A stretch of 64,000 bases of DNA from Lumbricus terrestris (taxonomy: Eukaryota; Annelida; Clitellata; Crassiclitellata; Lumbricidae): positions 70,649,829 to 70,713,828 of the forward strand of contig OX457037.1 of the NCBI GenBank assembly GCA_949752735.1, read 5' to 3'. Shown one piece after another: positions 24,001 through 36,569 of the stretch (within the stretch, counting starts at the first letter, position 1; the number at the start of each line of letters is the position of its first letter). The notes under the pieces are model-generated. The model was not told the origin of the DNA and made no database searches. It saw nothing but the letters and a program-made list of their open reading frames with translations. Both the position numbers and the translations under genes were made by a program.

Positions 24001-24914
24001 AATTTCGGGTATGTAAGAGAGCAGAAAGATTTCGAATGGTAATGTAGTGGCGCTTATCGCCATCATCAAGCATCAGCAGATTTACAATGTGTTTCCTACC
24101 CCTGTGAGCACTTGCATACATAGGCGTAAAGGTCTTGTCATCTGGATTCGAATACATCACATTAATTGAATAATCAGGATTCAGGGTCTCAAACATTGGA
24201 ATTTGTTCGATGGTCATTGGGAATTTCAGACCCTTAATCTCAAGCTCGTCCAGATACTGCTTGTACTTACTAACTCGCTCGGCATGTTTGTCTTGAAAAT
24301 GGGAAATTGCCAAAATTGCATATAGAAAGCAGAATTCATCGTCGTTTTGAATATTTAGTTTGGCATACTTATTCGCGATATATTGTGGGGTGTGAATAAA
24401 GCTGGATGCACCTATAGGTTCGAAAACGGCATTTCACAGCTTAAAATCTGATATCCCATTCACTACCCACCCGGAACTTTGGTTGGTGAAGATATCTACC
24501 AATTCATCTATTCTGTGTACGGCGTCCTGCAGTTGGTCAGCGATTTGTGAAGTATGAGTCAGAGTTGCCGGCACGGACTTGAAGTATCCAACCGTCTGCG
24601 CTTCCCCATCAGGCGTAGGTCGCTTGAAATCTACGTCGACCGCCACGTACCATTTCACCGGCCTACAGAAACATTGTTTATTATCATATGAATCGACTAA
24701 GTCCGAATACAGTAGTGAAAAATTTCTAAGATTGTAAAAATGTTCAAGCGAAAAAATTTCTAAGTCCGACATTTTAGAGAAACAAAAGGTTTCTAAGTAC
24801 AAGAAATACAGTTGCAATCTTTCTAAGTTGTATGATTTAGATCGAAAAATTACTAAGTTCAAACAGTATGCATAAGAAATACAGAAGCAAAATTTGTGTA
24901 TAACACAAACTCAC

Positions 24915-25221
24915 CCTTCATCTCTGAACGTGTCTTCCAAAGTGGCGTTCATACGAGATGCTTCCCCCAGCAGCATGCCGTGCACGTCGGTTGTATCGGA
25001 CACAGGAAACGACATATCGATGAAGGCATTCTGCGTCGCCGTGCGTATATTCGGGTTGGTCGCTTTCTTCACGCACGTAACACACATCTCGTGGCCGGAT
25101 CGGAAGAAGCGTGATGGTCTACGGCACTTGCACTGCGCGCACTCTTTGCGCTGCAGGCAGACTTCACAGAGCCCGTTCACCAAGTTCGTCGTCTTGTACG
25201 CACGACAAGAGTCGCAACGGC
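24915..25221 (-). pseudogene. PolB: PolB exon with a Cys-rich finger region
   Basis: Encodes repeated CxxC pairs (CDSC, CEVC, CAQCKC, CVTC) like the zinc-ribbon-type start of several Polinton PolB proteins. Acceptor CTTTAG above 25221, donor GTGAGT below 24915. It ends in phase 2, which the next exon at 24662 continues. The exon itself is open. Confidence 0.75.
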
Positions 25222-25310
25222 CTAAAGACATGCAGAAATTTTTAAGTTCTCGGCTGATAATAATGTAAAAGCATACACATATAAAATCTTACAAGCAAAG
25301 AGCGAAATAC

Positions 25311-25314
25311 TGCG

Positions 25315-25364
<50 letters not shown>
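25311..25364. repeat. (GT)n microsatellite in a PolB intron
   Basis: About 25 GT units, between two PolB exons. Confidence 0.95.
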
Positions 25365-25366
<2 letters not shown>

Positions 25367-25429
25367 TGTGAAATGCAAGAATGTAAAAGTTAGTCTGTTC
25401 AGAATGTTAAAGGCCGTAAAGGCACTTAC

Positions 25430-25708
25430 TCGAAGTGCCGGGCTCTGATGTTGAGGTCGTCGCACCGTCGCCGCCGCTGGTCGCCGCCGCAGCGCTGCTG
25501 CAGCCGGAGTTGGTCACCGCCGCGCCGCTCGGACCGGGGTTGGTCGTCGTCGCCGCCGCCGCCACGTTCGGGGTCGCCGCCGCCGGAGTCCCTTCTCGCG
25601 GCGTCCTCATGCTCAAGTCCAATGCTACCGAATTGTCGTTTTCGGTTACAGGTGCCACTCTCCTCGTGCTCAAGTCCAATGCTACCGAATTGTCGTTTTC
25701 GGTCAGAT
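25430..25708 (-). pseudogene. PolB: PolB low-complexity exon with an internal duplication
   Basis: Encodes two tandem copies of TENDNSVALDLS, then an Ala/Thr/Ser-rich linker. Acceptor TTGTAG, donor GTAAGT, phase 1 to phase 1. A linker of this kind suggests a disordered tether rather than a catalytic domain. No function can be assigned. Confidence 0.65.
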
Positions 25709-26743
25709 CTACAAGATATGAAATTGCACGCATAAAATATTTGCTATGTGCGAAATTTAAAAAAAATCTGTTTCCATACGTCAATGTAATCTTTAAGTTC
25801 GTCAATATATTAAAATGATTTCCTACGAGATCAAAATTCTCTGCTCTCAGATTTCCATAATACGAACACTATATTCGTTTATGCTAGCAATATTTATGGT
25901 TGATGAACAAAGATTGAAAAATCATCTTGGTAATAAAATTATTCTGATGAGGATCTTTGCGAAAACTAAGAGTAATATTATTTTCTATGCTGAAGATCTT
26001 TGGAAGATAAAATCATATAGAAAGTCGCAATAGCTGCTTGTTGTAATCAGTCGGGACCAGTCCCAAGGTTGTAAAAAGAATGTGAGATGCACTAAAAATT
26101 CACTTACAGCTAAGAATGTAGGATAAGAAAAATAGATAGAATCACTAACTTGATCGCTTTTCAGCTTGTTTCTGCTCCAACTCGTCACCTGCACGTTTTT
26201 CGTTCTGCAATAGAATTTAAAATAATATGAAAAGAAAATTAAAATATTGACGTTTAGCGAAATGTGTTGGTTGAGTTCTTTAAAATTATTTTGTACTATG
26301 GAAGAAAGTTTTCAAAAATTCTGGTATTCAACAAAATACTAAAGTATTTACTCTAGAGTTTTAAAATGTTACGTACCTAATTCTCGCATCCTCTTACGTA
26401 TGCGCTCCTGTTTCTTAATTTCCTCGTCTCGCTCAATCTCAATCATCATCTTGGACACTAGAGAAAGAAATAATAACCAATTTTAAAGCTAGAAATGAAA
26501 CCTATCGTTTCTATGCAAAGAAAATTTAAGATCTGTACAATAAAATTTAAGACTTGTGTTATAAAATTACTCCAAACACAGATGTTTAGAAAAATTCATA
26601 TTAAAATAATTTTACTCACTTGAAGACATGGCTGTAGTAAACAATCAAATGGAATGCGACTGTAGAACGACGTGTTGATCTCGTCTGTAGATTGTAGAAC
26701 GTTGTGCAGATCTCGAATCGGCTGTAGAACGGAAGCGTTTGAG

Positions 26744-27489
26744 TTTAGCCACTGACTGGGCACGATTTTTTATAACGAGAATGGTGGGGAGGGTGAGGGT
26801 GAGCAGGTGGTCATAGGCTATAATTATACCTGTCAAGGAATTTCCCATTTCCCAAAATAATTATGGTTTTATAGCTTATACTCGTGCTGGAGCAGGTGGA
26901 TATAGTCTATAATTAGCAACATCGGGGAATTTCGCAGTCTGTAATTATAAACACCTGTTGGTTCCGTGTTGCGGTTCGGCCACGAGGGGTGGGGAGGTAG
27001 CAGGTGTTCGAGTTTCCTCGCATCAAAGAAATCATAGTCTGTAATTAGAGATCTGACGGTTAAGATCTGTCACACCAAAGAAAGTCTAGTCTGTAATTAT
27101 ACACATCTGCTGGTTCCGTGTGGCGGTTGGGTGGTGAGGGGTGGGGGAGGGAGCAGGTGCTGCAAACACCTGCCGCATCAGCATCTTTGGCTCGTACTCT
27201 GTAATTATTTACTTCAAAAGAATTATAGCCTGCAATTATACATGTCAAAATCACGCATGTCCATTTCTCGCCCAAAAGGGGGCGTGGCTGACCTTTGACC
27301 TTTTCCCATCGTACTCTGTAATTATTTACTTCAAAAGAATCATAGTCTGTAATTATTCGCATCAGGGCGAAGGGGGCGTGGCTGACCTTTGACCTTTGAC
27401 CTTGACCCCTTCCTAGAAGGCGCTTGACCTTGACCCCGATGACGTCACTGGTCACGTGGGTGGATTACTAGATCCAGTTCTCCCCTACT
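26744..27489. repeat. Polinton right terminal inverted repeat
   Basis: Inverted partner of 20262-21007. The PolB start codon lies about 115 bp inside its inner edge, so the PolB promoter is probably within this repeat. Confidence 0.95.
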
Positions 27490-27593
27490 CGCCCTCCTCA
27501 TTCATCCAGGCTTGAGACTGGCACTACCAGATGACGAGAGGTGGCGTAGTGGCCGAATGTTGCGAACGTTGCAAGAATCATGCGTCAGCAAGC

Positions 27594-28110
<517 letters not shown>

Positions 28111-28184
28111 ATAATTATTTTTGAAATCCCGAGGGATCCTAGGTACCTCGGTTAAAAAAAAAATAATAGTAATAATAATTACAC

Positions 28185-28735
28185 AAAACGCGGGTGCAGC
28201 CGCGGGCAAAGCAGCTCGCAGTAAGGCCTGCAAAATGAATATGCCTCTATCTCACAGTCGCATCATTTCGTTCCTGTGGCCATGGACGGAGTTTATCAGG
28301 GGTTAGGAGGAGCTAAAGCCCCTCCCCAAGAAGACCCAGAATAATTTTTTTACCGTGTAAATTATATCTTTTCCCGGACTTAGCCCCCAAGAAAGCTTTA
28401 GCTCCTCCAAGAACGGAAACCAACCTCCGCCCATGCCTGTGGCCATCGAAACCGGCGGAAGCTGGCACTCCGAGTCCCTGGAATTCGCTCAAGAGCTAGG
28501 CGGCAGAATTTCTACAGCGACCGGTGACCAGAGAGATATCAACCATCTGCTCCAGTGCATTTCAGTCGCGCTCCAAATAGAAAATTCGTTGTCTGTGTTG
28601 GGCACTACAGAACTAATAAGTCAAGAGACTCAAGACACAGAGTAGAGTGGCTTAGGACCTAATGTTGAAAACGATCATTTTACTTGTCTGTATAAGACTT
28701 CATCAGTTTTTGAGGAAATAAATAAATAAATAAAT
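28185..28735 (+). pseudogene. LINE C-terminal fragment and 3' tail
   Basis: The region after the MITE encodes PVAIETGGSWHSESLEFAQ, ELGGRISTATGDQRD and a closing ISVALQIENS block. I know this pattern from the C-termini of some LINE reverse transcriptases (RTE/Tx1-like). The frame ends near 28643, followed by a 3' UTR and an (AAAT)n tail at about 28716-28735. The MITE at 28281-28435 splits it. Upstream coding is short and worn. Confidence 0.65.
28281..28435. mobile_element. 155-bp hAT-type MITE
   Basis: The perfect 8-bp duplication CCTGTGGC is at 28273-28280 and 28436-28443. The inverted halves share CATG-GACGGAG/CTCCGCCCATG ends and a central GGAGGAGCTAAAGC word with its inverse GCTTTAGCTCCTCC. 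Inserted in a LINE fragment. Confidence 0.85.
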
Positions 28736-28784
28736 AATATTAATAATAATAGTAGTAGTAATAATAATAATAATAGTAGTAGGC

Positions 28785-28842
<58 letters not shown>

Positions 28843-28865
28843 TAATAATAATAATAATAATAATG
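28736..28865. repeat. (AAT)n/(AGT)n microsatellite
   Basis: Mixed AAT and AGT triplets following the LINE tail. Confidence 0.9.
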
Positions 28866-29291
28866 ATAATCCGTCGGATGTTGACGCGTTCTAGTCACCC
28901 CAGAAGAAATTTATACACCTCCAGATATTTTTTAAAAGCCCGATGAATCTGAGATATAGGCCTACTTGGGGTAAAATGATAATAATAATAATTATTATGA
29001 TGTATTATAATTATAACTATTATAATTTTAACCTTGTCATAAATCTTCCTTTTCTTCCAATTCCCGACTCAGATTATAGGCCTACCCACCCTAGTAGCTG
29101 TTCCGCCCCTCTGGTCCTTTGGCAACCGACCGGGACCACCTTTGGACTACCGTTACGGACAACCTTTTGACTCAACACAGCGCTCCTGAATGAGCTGGTG
29201 TCCCGCGCTTGGCTTTCGAATAGCGCTTTAGACGTTTGGAGATTACTATTACGATTACCAAATTTGAGAACAGGTTTTTTGATTTATCCAG

Positions 29292-29464
29292 AGATTGGCG
29301 TACAGTGGAGCAACATTTGGTCTTCGGGAGACGGTCATACGATGGCTGCCATTCTGATCATGCTATTGGTCGATACGATCATTCACTCTATACTTACATG
29401 GTATTTGGATGCTGTTATACCCGGCGAATTTGGAACTACGCAGCCATTTTATTTTCCCTTCCTG
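29292..29464 (+). CDS. ABCA3-like: ABCA3-like lipid transporter, exon 5 of 15 in window
   Basis: Encodes EIGVQWSN and HTMAAILIMLLVDTIIHS, then ILTWYLDAVIPGEFGTTQPF. This is the last span of membrane domain 1 and the very conserved WY-x-VxPGxFG-xxPxYF block of ABCA proteins. Acceptor TTTATCCAG, donor GTCAGT. Phase 1 to phase 0. The open frame upstream of the acceptor is not coding. Confidence 0.95.
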
Positions 29465-30000
29465 GTCAGTGAAACCTGTGTTTAAGCTACTTAGCGACAA
29501 AACTTCATCGGTTTGTTGATCAACTCAGGCAACAGAATATTTTATTCCACGACCCGCTGAATGCAGTGTAAGTTTATCGTGTGTAGGCCTATATGTCAAC
29601 TTCGTTCAATACGTAGGCTACGCAGAAAGCGATAGAGATTTAGTGAAAAAAGAGTAACATATAGGCTAACGATATTAGCCTATGGAGAAGTGACCTGCGC
29701 TGATATAATCATAAGAAATCATTAAAATACCATGCGAGGAGATAAAGAGAGAGGTGATAAAAAGGAGAAGAGAAAGAAATCAATAAGAAGCTGAGGGAAG
29801 TAGTAAAGATTATTAAATCAATTTAGCAGTTTTTAACTAGCAGTTGTATGTATAGCAGTGGAACTGTTTCTTTACACACGTAGACCTACCATACAATCCT
29901 TCATTTGTGACTTTAAATCCAGATTTTGCTTGTTTTGAGAATCAATCTTAGGAGCTATGAACATCGCTGTTTCGTTAATGTGCCATTTGTTCGTCCGCAG

Positions 30001-30147
30001 AAGGAGTATTGGGTGAGTAGGAAGGGAGATAAAATCGAGTTAACGAATGACGATTTCATGACTCTGGTCCCAGAAGACAGAAGACCTTACTTCGAAACTC
30101 CAGCGCAGAATGCTAAAGCAGGGATTCAGATCAGAGGACTGACTAAG
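30001..30147 (+). CDS. ABCA3-like: ABCA3-like lipid transporter, exon 6 of 15 in window
   Basis: KEYWVSRKGD ... RRPYFETPAQNAKAGIQIRG LTK: the cytosolic link from membrane domain 1 into nucleotide-binding domain 1. The Tyr-Trp start and the AGIxIxxLxK end are typical. Acceptor TCCGCAG, donor GTTTGA (a weak form). Phase 0 to phase 0. Confidence 0.93.
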
Positions 30148-30400
30148 GTTTGACTGCTATATAATTACCAACTGACTTTCAATACGTCAACATTCTTGGT
30201 CAACTTCTACAATACGAGAAAAATTACTAGTTTAAATTGAGAAATGAGTAATATTCGGCTGAAAGGCATATCTATGACTTTATATCTGTCACTTAGCGTT
30301 ACAATAGATTGAATTCTCGACTGCAAAAGTTTTCTACTTGGATTAAACGGAAATTTAAACGTTAATGCTCTTGCATGAGCAAACTAAGTTAACTACTTCT

Positions 30401-30596
30401 CAATGGCGGCGCCAGAGGGATAGGGGGCTAGACCCTCAAAGAAGGTGATTAGTTTTTTATGGACAGGGAAAATGAAATATTTTCATGAGATTTCGACTAA
30501 CCTCCTCCCCCAAAAAAAAGTAAGAGAAAAAATTCCTCTGCGATTCGCCTTCTCAACTTCAGCCTCCCCCAAACTGAAATCCTGGCGCCTCCACTG
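30401..30596. mobile_element. 196-bp hAT-type MITE
   Basis: Ends CAATGGCGGCGCCAGAGGGA and, read inward from the right, CAGTGGAGGCGCCAGGATTT. Perfect 8-bp duplication CTACTTCT at 30393-30400 and 30597-30604. Inserted in intron 6. Confidence 0.88.
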
Positions 30597-30744
30597 CTAC
30601 TTCTGCAAACTGTGATTGAGAAACTTCCCTGTAAGCTTAAGTGATTTGTTTTGGAATGATGCAAGTAGACGCAGACCTGTAACAGGATTGGAGGAATTGA
30701 TTACCGCATAATTACATCTAATAGCAAATAGTTATTTCCTGTAG

Positions 30745-30868
30745 AATTTCGGTTCAAAGACGAATCCAGCAGTTTATGACGTTAACATCGACATCTATGA
30801 AGCCAATATAACTGCTCTAGTGGGACACAACGGAGCGGGAAAAACAACGACCATGTTTATGTTGACAG
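30745..30868 (+). CDS. ABCA3-like: ABCA3-like lipid transporter, exon 7 (Walker A of NBD1)
   Basis: Encodes [20 protein letters not shown] and [27 protein letters not shown] is the Walker A loop that binds the phosphates of ATP. Acceptor TTCCTGTAG, donor GTATAG. Phase 0 to phase 1. The exon has no ATG near its start, so only the splice sites define it. Confidence 0.96.
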
Positions 30869-31016
30869 GTATAGTTTGTTACAATATCATGGAGTCTTTA
30901 TAGGCCTAATCTTCATAGGTGTTCTCTATAATTTTATTCAGCTTCGAGTTGCTCTGCTTAAGATTTTTGCTCTTCTCATTGTTTGATTTTGCTTCTCGTT
31001 CTTCTTCATCACATTC

Positions 31017-31816
31017 ATAGATTGAGTATTCGTGACTTTTGGGTTTAATATTCGTAAATATTCGTGAATATTAAGACTTTTTAATATTCGTAAATATTCG
31101 TTAACGCATTAAAGTGAACCATCGAAACCGCAATGTTACCCGGTAAAGCAGTTTAAGTTTCTGTAGGCTATGTCTCCATGACATTCACTCGCATTCAGGG
31201 CAAGGCTGACCTAAAATAGTTATGCGATGCGCTTAATATGCTGAGATTGGGACAATTTTTGCTTGTAATCTGGAACTATTATTTCCTGCGTTGACATTTA
31301 TATTTAGCCCAATACTCATCCTGCTACACTGATATAAAAGTACTTTATCAATTTGCAGTTACTATTATAGGCAGTTAAAGTTTATTTCTAATTTAGCCTA
31401 CTATTGCTGCCTCTTGCCAACTGCCATCGGTGACTCTGTCTCTTTTCAGTTGGGGAGGATGGTCAGAGGTCAGACAAAGTGACCAGCATTAAGCATCGAA
31501 TGTGATATGAGTGCTGCATGGCCACATTGACCAGACCCAGCAGAGACCTTGAAGTTTTTAACAATAAATCTATTAAAGTTGTCATTTACTGATAATTATA
31601 GCCTAGGTCTATGCGTAGGCTAACTCAATTTTGTACAATTCATTCAGTAAAAGTTTAACATTTTCATAAATAACAAAATAAAAATTAAGAATAAAGAATT
31701 TCCTGAAAGAACATAATATTTTACGAATATAATATTCGTTGGCAGTTTTAATATTCGTTAATATTCGTGAATATTTGAAAATCTTAATATTCGTAATATG
31801 CGAATACTCAATCTAT
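31017..31816. mobile_element. 800-bp DNA element with AATATTCG-rich ends and a 10-bp duplication
   Basis: Ends ATAGATTGAGTATTCG (left) and its inverse (right). Perfect 10-bp duplication CATCACATTC at 31007-31016 and 31817-31826. Each end has several AATATTCGT words in the first 80 bases. The 9-10 bp duplication suggests a MuDR-like mechanism, but no transposase is present to confirm it. Confidence 0.78.
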
Positions 31817-32087
31817 CATCACATTCGTCTTTAAGTTAATCGTTCTTGTACGACGTACGTGTTAAATTACTACTTACACTTCTTTTGGATACGCTTTTTG
31901 TCATCTTTCTTTTAGGCCTCTTATTCTAATCTTATTCTCGTCTTTGCCACTACTTTCTTCGTCATCCTTTCTCCTCGTGTTTTGTAAAATTATAACAAGA
32001 CACTCGTAAAGATCATTCCCACTACCATTATGATATCCAGATTAGTTAACACCAAAGTTAGCACCAAAGTTTTATTTGTCAATTTTA

Positions 32088-32960
32088 TTCAATCCAATTC
32101 AAACTTGTTTATTCAGAGAGATCAAAACAGTTCACAACTCAGCAAAACGACAAAATAACAGTGTGCAGCGAAAACAAAAAGCTATACAAACTAGAAGGAA
32201 AAAGATCTCAGAGAAAGAGTAACCCAGAAAGGGAGTGATCTCGCTAAACCTGGGCAACCACAAACAGGAATTTTATATCAAGATGGCGAAGAGTTCAGTT
32301 ACTTTTTAAGCGACATGGGCATAAAAAGAAACAAGTGTATAGATCAGTAGCGAAGAAAAGAGTCATAAGCTGAGTCATAAACTGTCATCTAAAGACAGTC
32401 AAGGCGAGAGTTCGTGTGAAGGCTCAAGACTAAACAGATGAAAGCTGAGCCGAATTGCAAATGAATTGTGGCATTTGATAAGCTAGGTCACATAGATAAA
32501 GAAATAGATAAGTGAGTTAAAAGTGCTCACCACAACATGTCATGCAGCAACTGCTAACAGTCAAAAGTTAATGTAAACATATATATATACATATATACAA
32601 AGAATAACAGTTAAGGGACTGCTGGACTGTATGGGTAATAAAAAGATATAAGCTTTGGCAATGGCAATGGAGATACTTATATCAGTCAGAGGCGGGAATA
32701 CAAGAAATTAGTTCAAAATAAGAAATTTTTAGCAGAGTTTTAAAGAAGCTGATGGATTGCAAGGTAGTTACATGTATGTGAGGCGGAAGATAATTCCAAA
32801 ATCTGATGACTAAAATAGTTTGTAGAAAATTGTTTAATTTACATACTTTGTATTGCCAACCAAAGATGACAGACATTGTATTTCTCGGGTTCTGTATAGA
32901 AAGGCACCCTATGTTCATTAATTATAATAATTTGTCTAATCTCATTATTGCAGCCTACCC
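32088..32960 (-). pseudogene. Decayed LINE 3' fragment, minus strand
   Basis: The clearest part is at 32682-32918 on the minus strand: a stretch with ILVIRFWNYLPPHIHVTT and FFKTLLK, which matches the usual RFWNxLP...SFKxxL end of CR1/Jockey-type RTs. The 3' UTR runs down to about 32088. The RT core is missing. Confidence 0.6.
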
Positions 32961-33178
32961 TATATAAACATAGAAACATTCTTTTGTAATTTCTGTCATT
33001 TTGTGCTCATCCTAAGACAAATGCAACAGTCAAGGCTAAAGACATTCTATAGGTATTATATTGTATTTGATCAACTGCTTAATTCTTGTACCTGATAGCG
33101 GTGTGTCTATCAGTTTTTGTTACCATTAAACGAATATAATAACTCTTTTATACTCTATTTTAATAAAGGTTATAAACA

Positions 33179-33345
33179 GGGCTGTTTTCAGGAATTGTAG
33201 AAATGCACAACTCCTTCTTCTTTTCCCATTATCCATGTAATCATGTTAAATTACTTCCAATCGGAGGACAATGACCTTTTTGCTAGTTTCAACTGTACAG
33301 AAGTACTTCTACAACTGCACATTTTGTGTACAACAGCACGTTAAA
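33179..33345. repeat. Dispersed repeat, inverted relative to 61131-61322
   Basis: Blocks such as GGGCTGTTTT, AAATTACTTCCAATCG, AGGACAATGACCTTTTTG and TGTACAGAAGT also appear, as reverse complement and in the same order, at 61131-61322. No ends or target duplication are clear. Confidence 0.7.
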
Positions 33346-33659
33346 AAAACCTGGTTATAAAAGAAGTACGTCTTTTAGCCACCGCAACCCACGGGAAATC
33401 TGACTAAGGATTCAGAGTATACTATAGTTGTGGTATCGTAAAAGTTTATTCAGAATTACAAATTCTATCCGGATTCGTCCTCTTCTTCACCTCACCTACC
33501 TCGCCATTTCAACTCTAAACATCACCCACCTTAGCCGTCCGTCTGTCTTCCTGCCTGACTCTCCGGATCTTGGTTCCCGTGACTTCGCTTTGACGGAGAT
33601 GTGGAAATCTTGAAATTACGATTGCGATTACAATAATTATTATGCTATTGACTTTGCAG

Positions 33660-33814
33660 GTTTTCTACCACCGTCTAAAGGCACGGCTTACATTAGTGGT
33701 TACAATATAACACGAGAAATGGATGAAATCCGAGATAACCTCGGTCTCTGTCCACAGCACAACATACTCTTTGATACTCTAACCGTCAAAGAACACCTTC
33801 TCTTCTTTGCAATT
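33660..33814 (+). CDS. ABCA3-like: ABCA3-like lipid transporter, exon 8 (Q-loop of NBD1)
   Basis: [20 protein letters not shown], then [20 protein letters not shown]. Its CPQH Q-loop couples ATP binding to the membrane domain. Acceptor TTTGCAG, donor GTTAGT. Phase 1 to phase 0. The frame stops two codons past the donor. Confidence 0.96.
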
Positions 33815-33961
33815 GTTAGTTAACGACGTATCAATCAATGTCTCATCGTTCGTAACACTATTGATGGCAGGTTATTAGTTGTTGACTAGAAGTAGTAGAA
33901 GACTTGAAGTAGTAGTAGTTGAAGTGGTAGTAGTAGTAGGCCTAGTAATCGTAGATATAGT

Positions 33962-34210
<249 letters not shown>

Positions 34211-34422
34211 GGTGGTGGTGGTGGTGGTCAGTGTTTCATCTAGACGTCTCTGGGAGGAGTTGCTTCCCAGGATTGACATTGCCCCCAGAAAATTTGACGA
34301 AATTATATTGATTTTTAGTTACTGTTTTCGTCATTGTTTTACATGAAGTGCTATAATATACCGTGATATTGTTTATTATTATATGATTATAATGACATTA
34401 TTTACTACTCTAATATTTCAAG

Positions 34423-36569
34423 GAAAACAAATGCACTATCATAAAGGATGGAGAAGCAATAGCAATTGCAGATGATAAAAATGATTTGTGTGAATTGAGA
34501 ATCTCTGACCAAACGAATAAGTAAAGGAAACACAATGTCATATCGCACATGTTGCACAAAGTGCACAGGTTGCATGCACGTTTGGCATAACAGAATGGGA
34601 CACAGCGATCCAAAAGCCATACAAAACATGGTGAATCAGAATAAAGTATCAGGGATCATCATCAAGCCGTGTAAATTCTCAAGTGTGTGTGAATGTTGCA
34701 TTCAATCAAAGATGACAAGAAAGTCAATCCCAAACAAGTCAGATTCCAAGTCAGATGAGATTCTAGATTTAATACATACAGATGTTTGTGGACCAATGCA
34801 GACAACAACACCTGGTGGGAAAAGATATTTCATGACGATGATTAATGATTACAGTAAATTTACAGAAGTGTATTTATTGGCAAATAAATCTGAAGTACCT
34901 GAAAAGATTCAGGAGTACGTCAAGCTTGTTCAGACAAGGTTTGGTGAAACACCGAAAAGAATTCGATCAGATAGGGGAGGGGAATACACAGCTCAAAGGT
35001 TACAGAATTTCATGAAAAGTGAAGGAATTCAAGCAGAATTCACAAACCCTTATACTCCTCAACAAAATGGTTGTGCGGAAAGAAAGAATCGTTATCTCAC
35101 CGAGATGACAAGATGCGTGTTAAAGGATGCAGACCTACCGCTAAAATATTGGGGTGAAACCATTATGACAGCAGACCATTTACAGAACAGATTACCAGTT
35201 GAAGGGATTGAAGTCACTCCCTATGAAAGATGGAATAAAAGAAAACCAAATTTAAGCTACATAAAGAGATTCGGATCGAAAGCGTACATAGCAATTCCTA
35301 CAGAGAAAAGACAGAAATTGGATGATAAAGCCAAGAAATTGACCTTGGTGGGTTATGAAAGAGGTACAAAAGGTTACAGACTACTAGATGTGAATACTAA
35401 CAAAGTATACGTCAGCAGAGATGTCATTTTTCTCGAGATAGATCCACATTTGTCAAAAGAGGGTGATTTAGATTTGGATGTTGAAGAGCAGTCATCAAAT
35501 TCAGATTTTGATTATGAAACTATTCTTTTTCCTACACATCAATTACCCGAGGAAGAAATTACACAGCCTGATAAGGAAACTACAGACACTACAGACACTC
35601 GGGTAAATTTAAGAATATCAGAAAGAGTCAACAAGGCGAAACCACCTTAAAGACTAATTGAAACCATGAATAAAATAACAACGGTTGAGCCAGAACCAAG
35701 AAGTTACAAGGAAGCCATACCTTGTCAACAACAAGAATCCTGGCGGAAAGCAATGGATGATGAAATGAAATCATTGAATGAAAATGGAACATGGGTCTTA
35801 CCTGAAAAAAAACAGCAATTGGTAGCAAATTGGTTTACAAAATCAAGAAAGATGAAAAGGGAAATGTAACAAGATATAAAGCTCGTTTAGTAGCACAAGG
35901 CTATTCTCAGAAATTTGGAGAAGATTATGATGAAGTTTTTGCTCCAGTAGCAAAACCCATCAACTCTGAGAACGGTCTTGACTATAGCAGGTTCTAAAGG
36001 CATGATAGTAAAACACTATGATGTGGAAACAGCTTGCCTAAATGGTGACCTATCTCATGAAGTCTACATGAAACAACCTGATGGATATCAGAAAGGCGCT
36101 ACTGAAGTTGTCTGTAAATTGAAAAAGAATTTATATGGACTTAAACAAGGAGCGAATGAATGGAACAAAAAGCTCAATGAAGTACTTGTCACTGATGGAT
36201 ACAAGAGAAGTGACAATGATCTATGTTTATATTCAAAACAGTATGATGATGGATGGATTTATATCTCAATCCATGTGGAATGTGGATGACTTGATTGTAG
36301 CATCGACAATACAATGTCAAAGAAGTTTGAAGAACTTATGAATAAAACTACGGTCATGAAAGATCTGGGTATCATTTCGTACGAGAAATGTACAGAAAGA
36401 AGGAACTAGACATTAAGTATTGTCCTAGTGAACACATGATAGCTGATCTCTTAACTAAGCCTTTGGAAGCAGTTAAAACTAGGAAGTTTACTTGTGAAAT
36501 TGGGCTGAATTGAGAGAACAGTTTAATTCTTTGTTAAGATGTTATGGTAAAGTAGTCGTTAAGGAGGGG
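34423..36569 (+). pseudogene. Ty1/copia polyprotein, 5'-truncated and broken
   Basis: The order is pre-integrase (WHNRMGH ... CECC zinc finger at 34573-34705), integrase with IHTDVCGPM, IRSDRGGEY and CAERKN (the D,D,E residues), then the copia-type [15 protein letters not shown] at about 35880, an LYGLKQ block at 36130, and a VDD motif at 36280. The frame is lost near 34530, 35650, 35868, 35975 and 36289, so it is dead. The RNase H end is very short. The 5' LTR and gag are missing. Confidence 0.9.

Larger units (their letters stand above)
21333..26629 (-). pseudogene. PolB: Polinton protein-primed DNA polymerase B (spliced, broken)
   Basis: Copies the element's DNA. The minus-strand exon model has matching phases: 26620-26629 (ATG start), 26377-26457, 26150-26188, 25430-25708, 24915-25221 and 24662-21333. 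The main exon has YSDFESYL (exonuclease Asp/Glu), CxxC fingers, DCNNLYGYAM (motif A), NNSIYGKT (motif B) and DTDSL (motif C), and ends with an AYGH block typical of the family. It is broken twice: an in-frame TGA at 24434-24436 and a frameshift near 22905, between the exonuclease and polymerase parts. The catalytic motifs themselves are present. Confidence 0.9.
20262..27489. mobile_element. Short Polinton/Maverick, 7.2 kb, PolB only
   Basis: The ends begin AGTAGGGGAGAACTGGATC in inverted orientation and the 6-bp target duplication CGCCCT is at 20256-20261 and 27490-27495. AG-start ends with a 6-bp duplication are Polinton hallmarks. The inverted repeats are about 746 bp and nearly identical. 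Full Polintons are about 15-20 kb with integrase, ATPase, protease and capsid genes. Here only a spliced, broken PolB gene is visible, so it was presumably moved by proteins from other copies. Inserted in ABCA intron 4. Confidence 0.95.

Noticed and set aside
25435..25818. Plus-strand Ala/Val/Pro-rich proteins
   Set aside because: Shadow of the low-complexity PolB exon on the minus strand.
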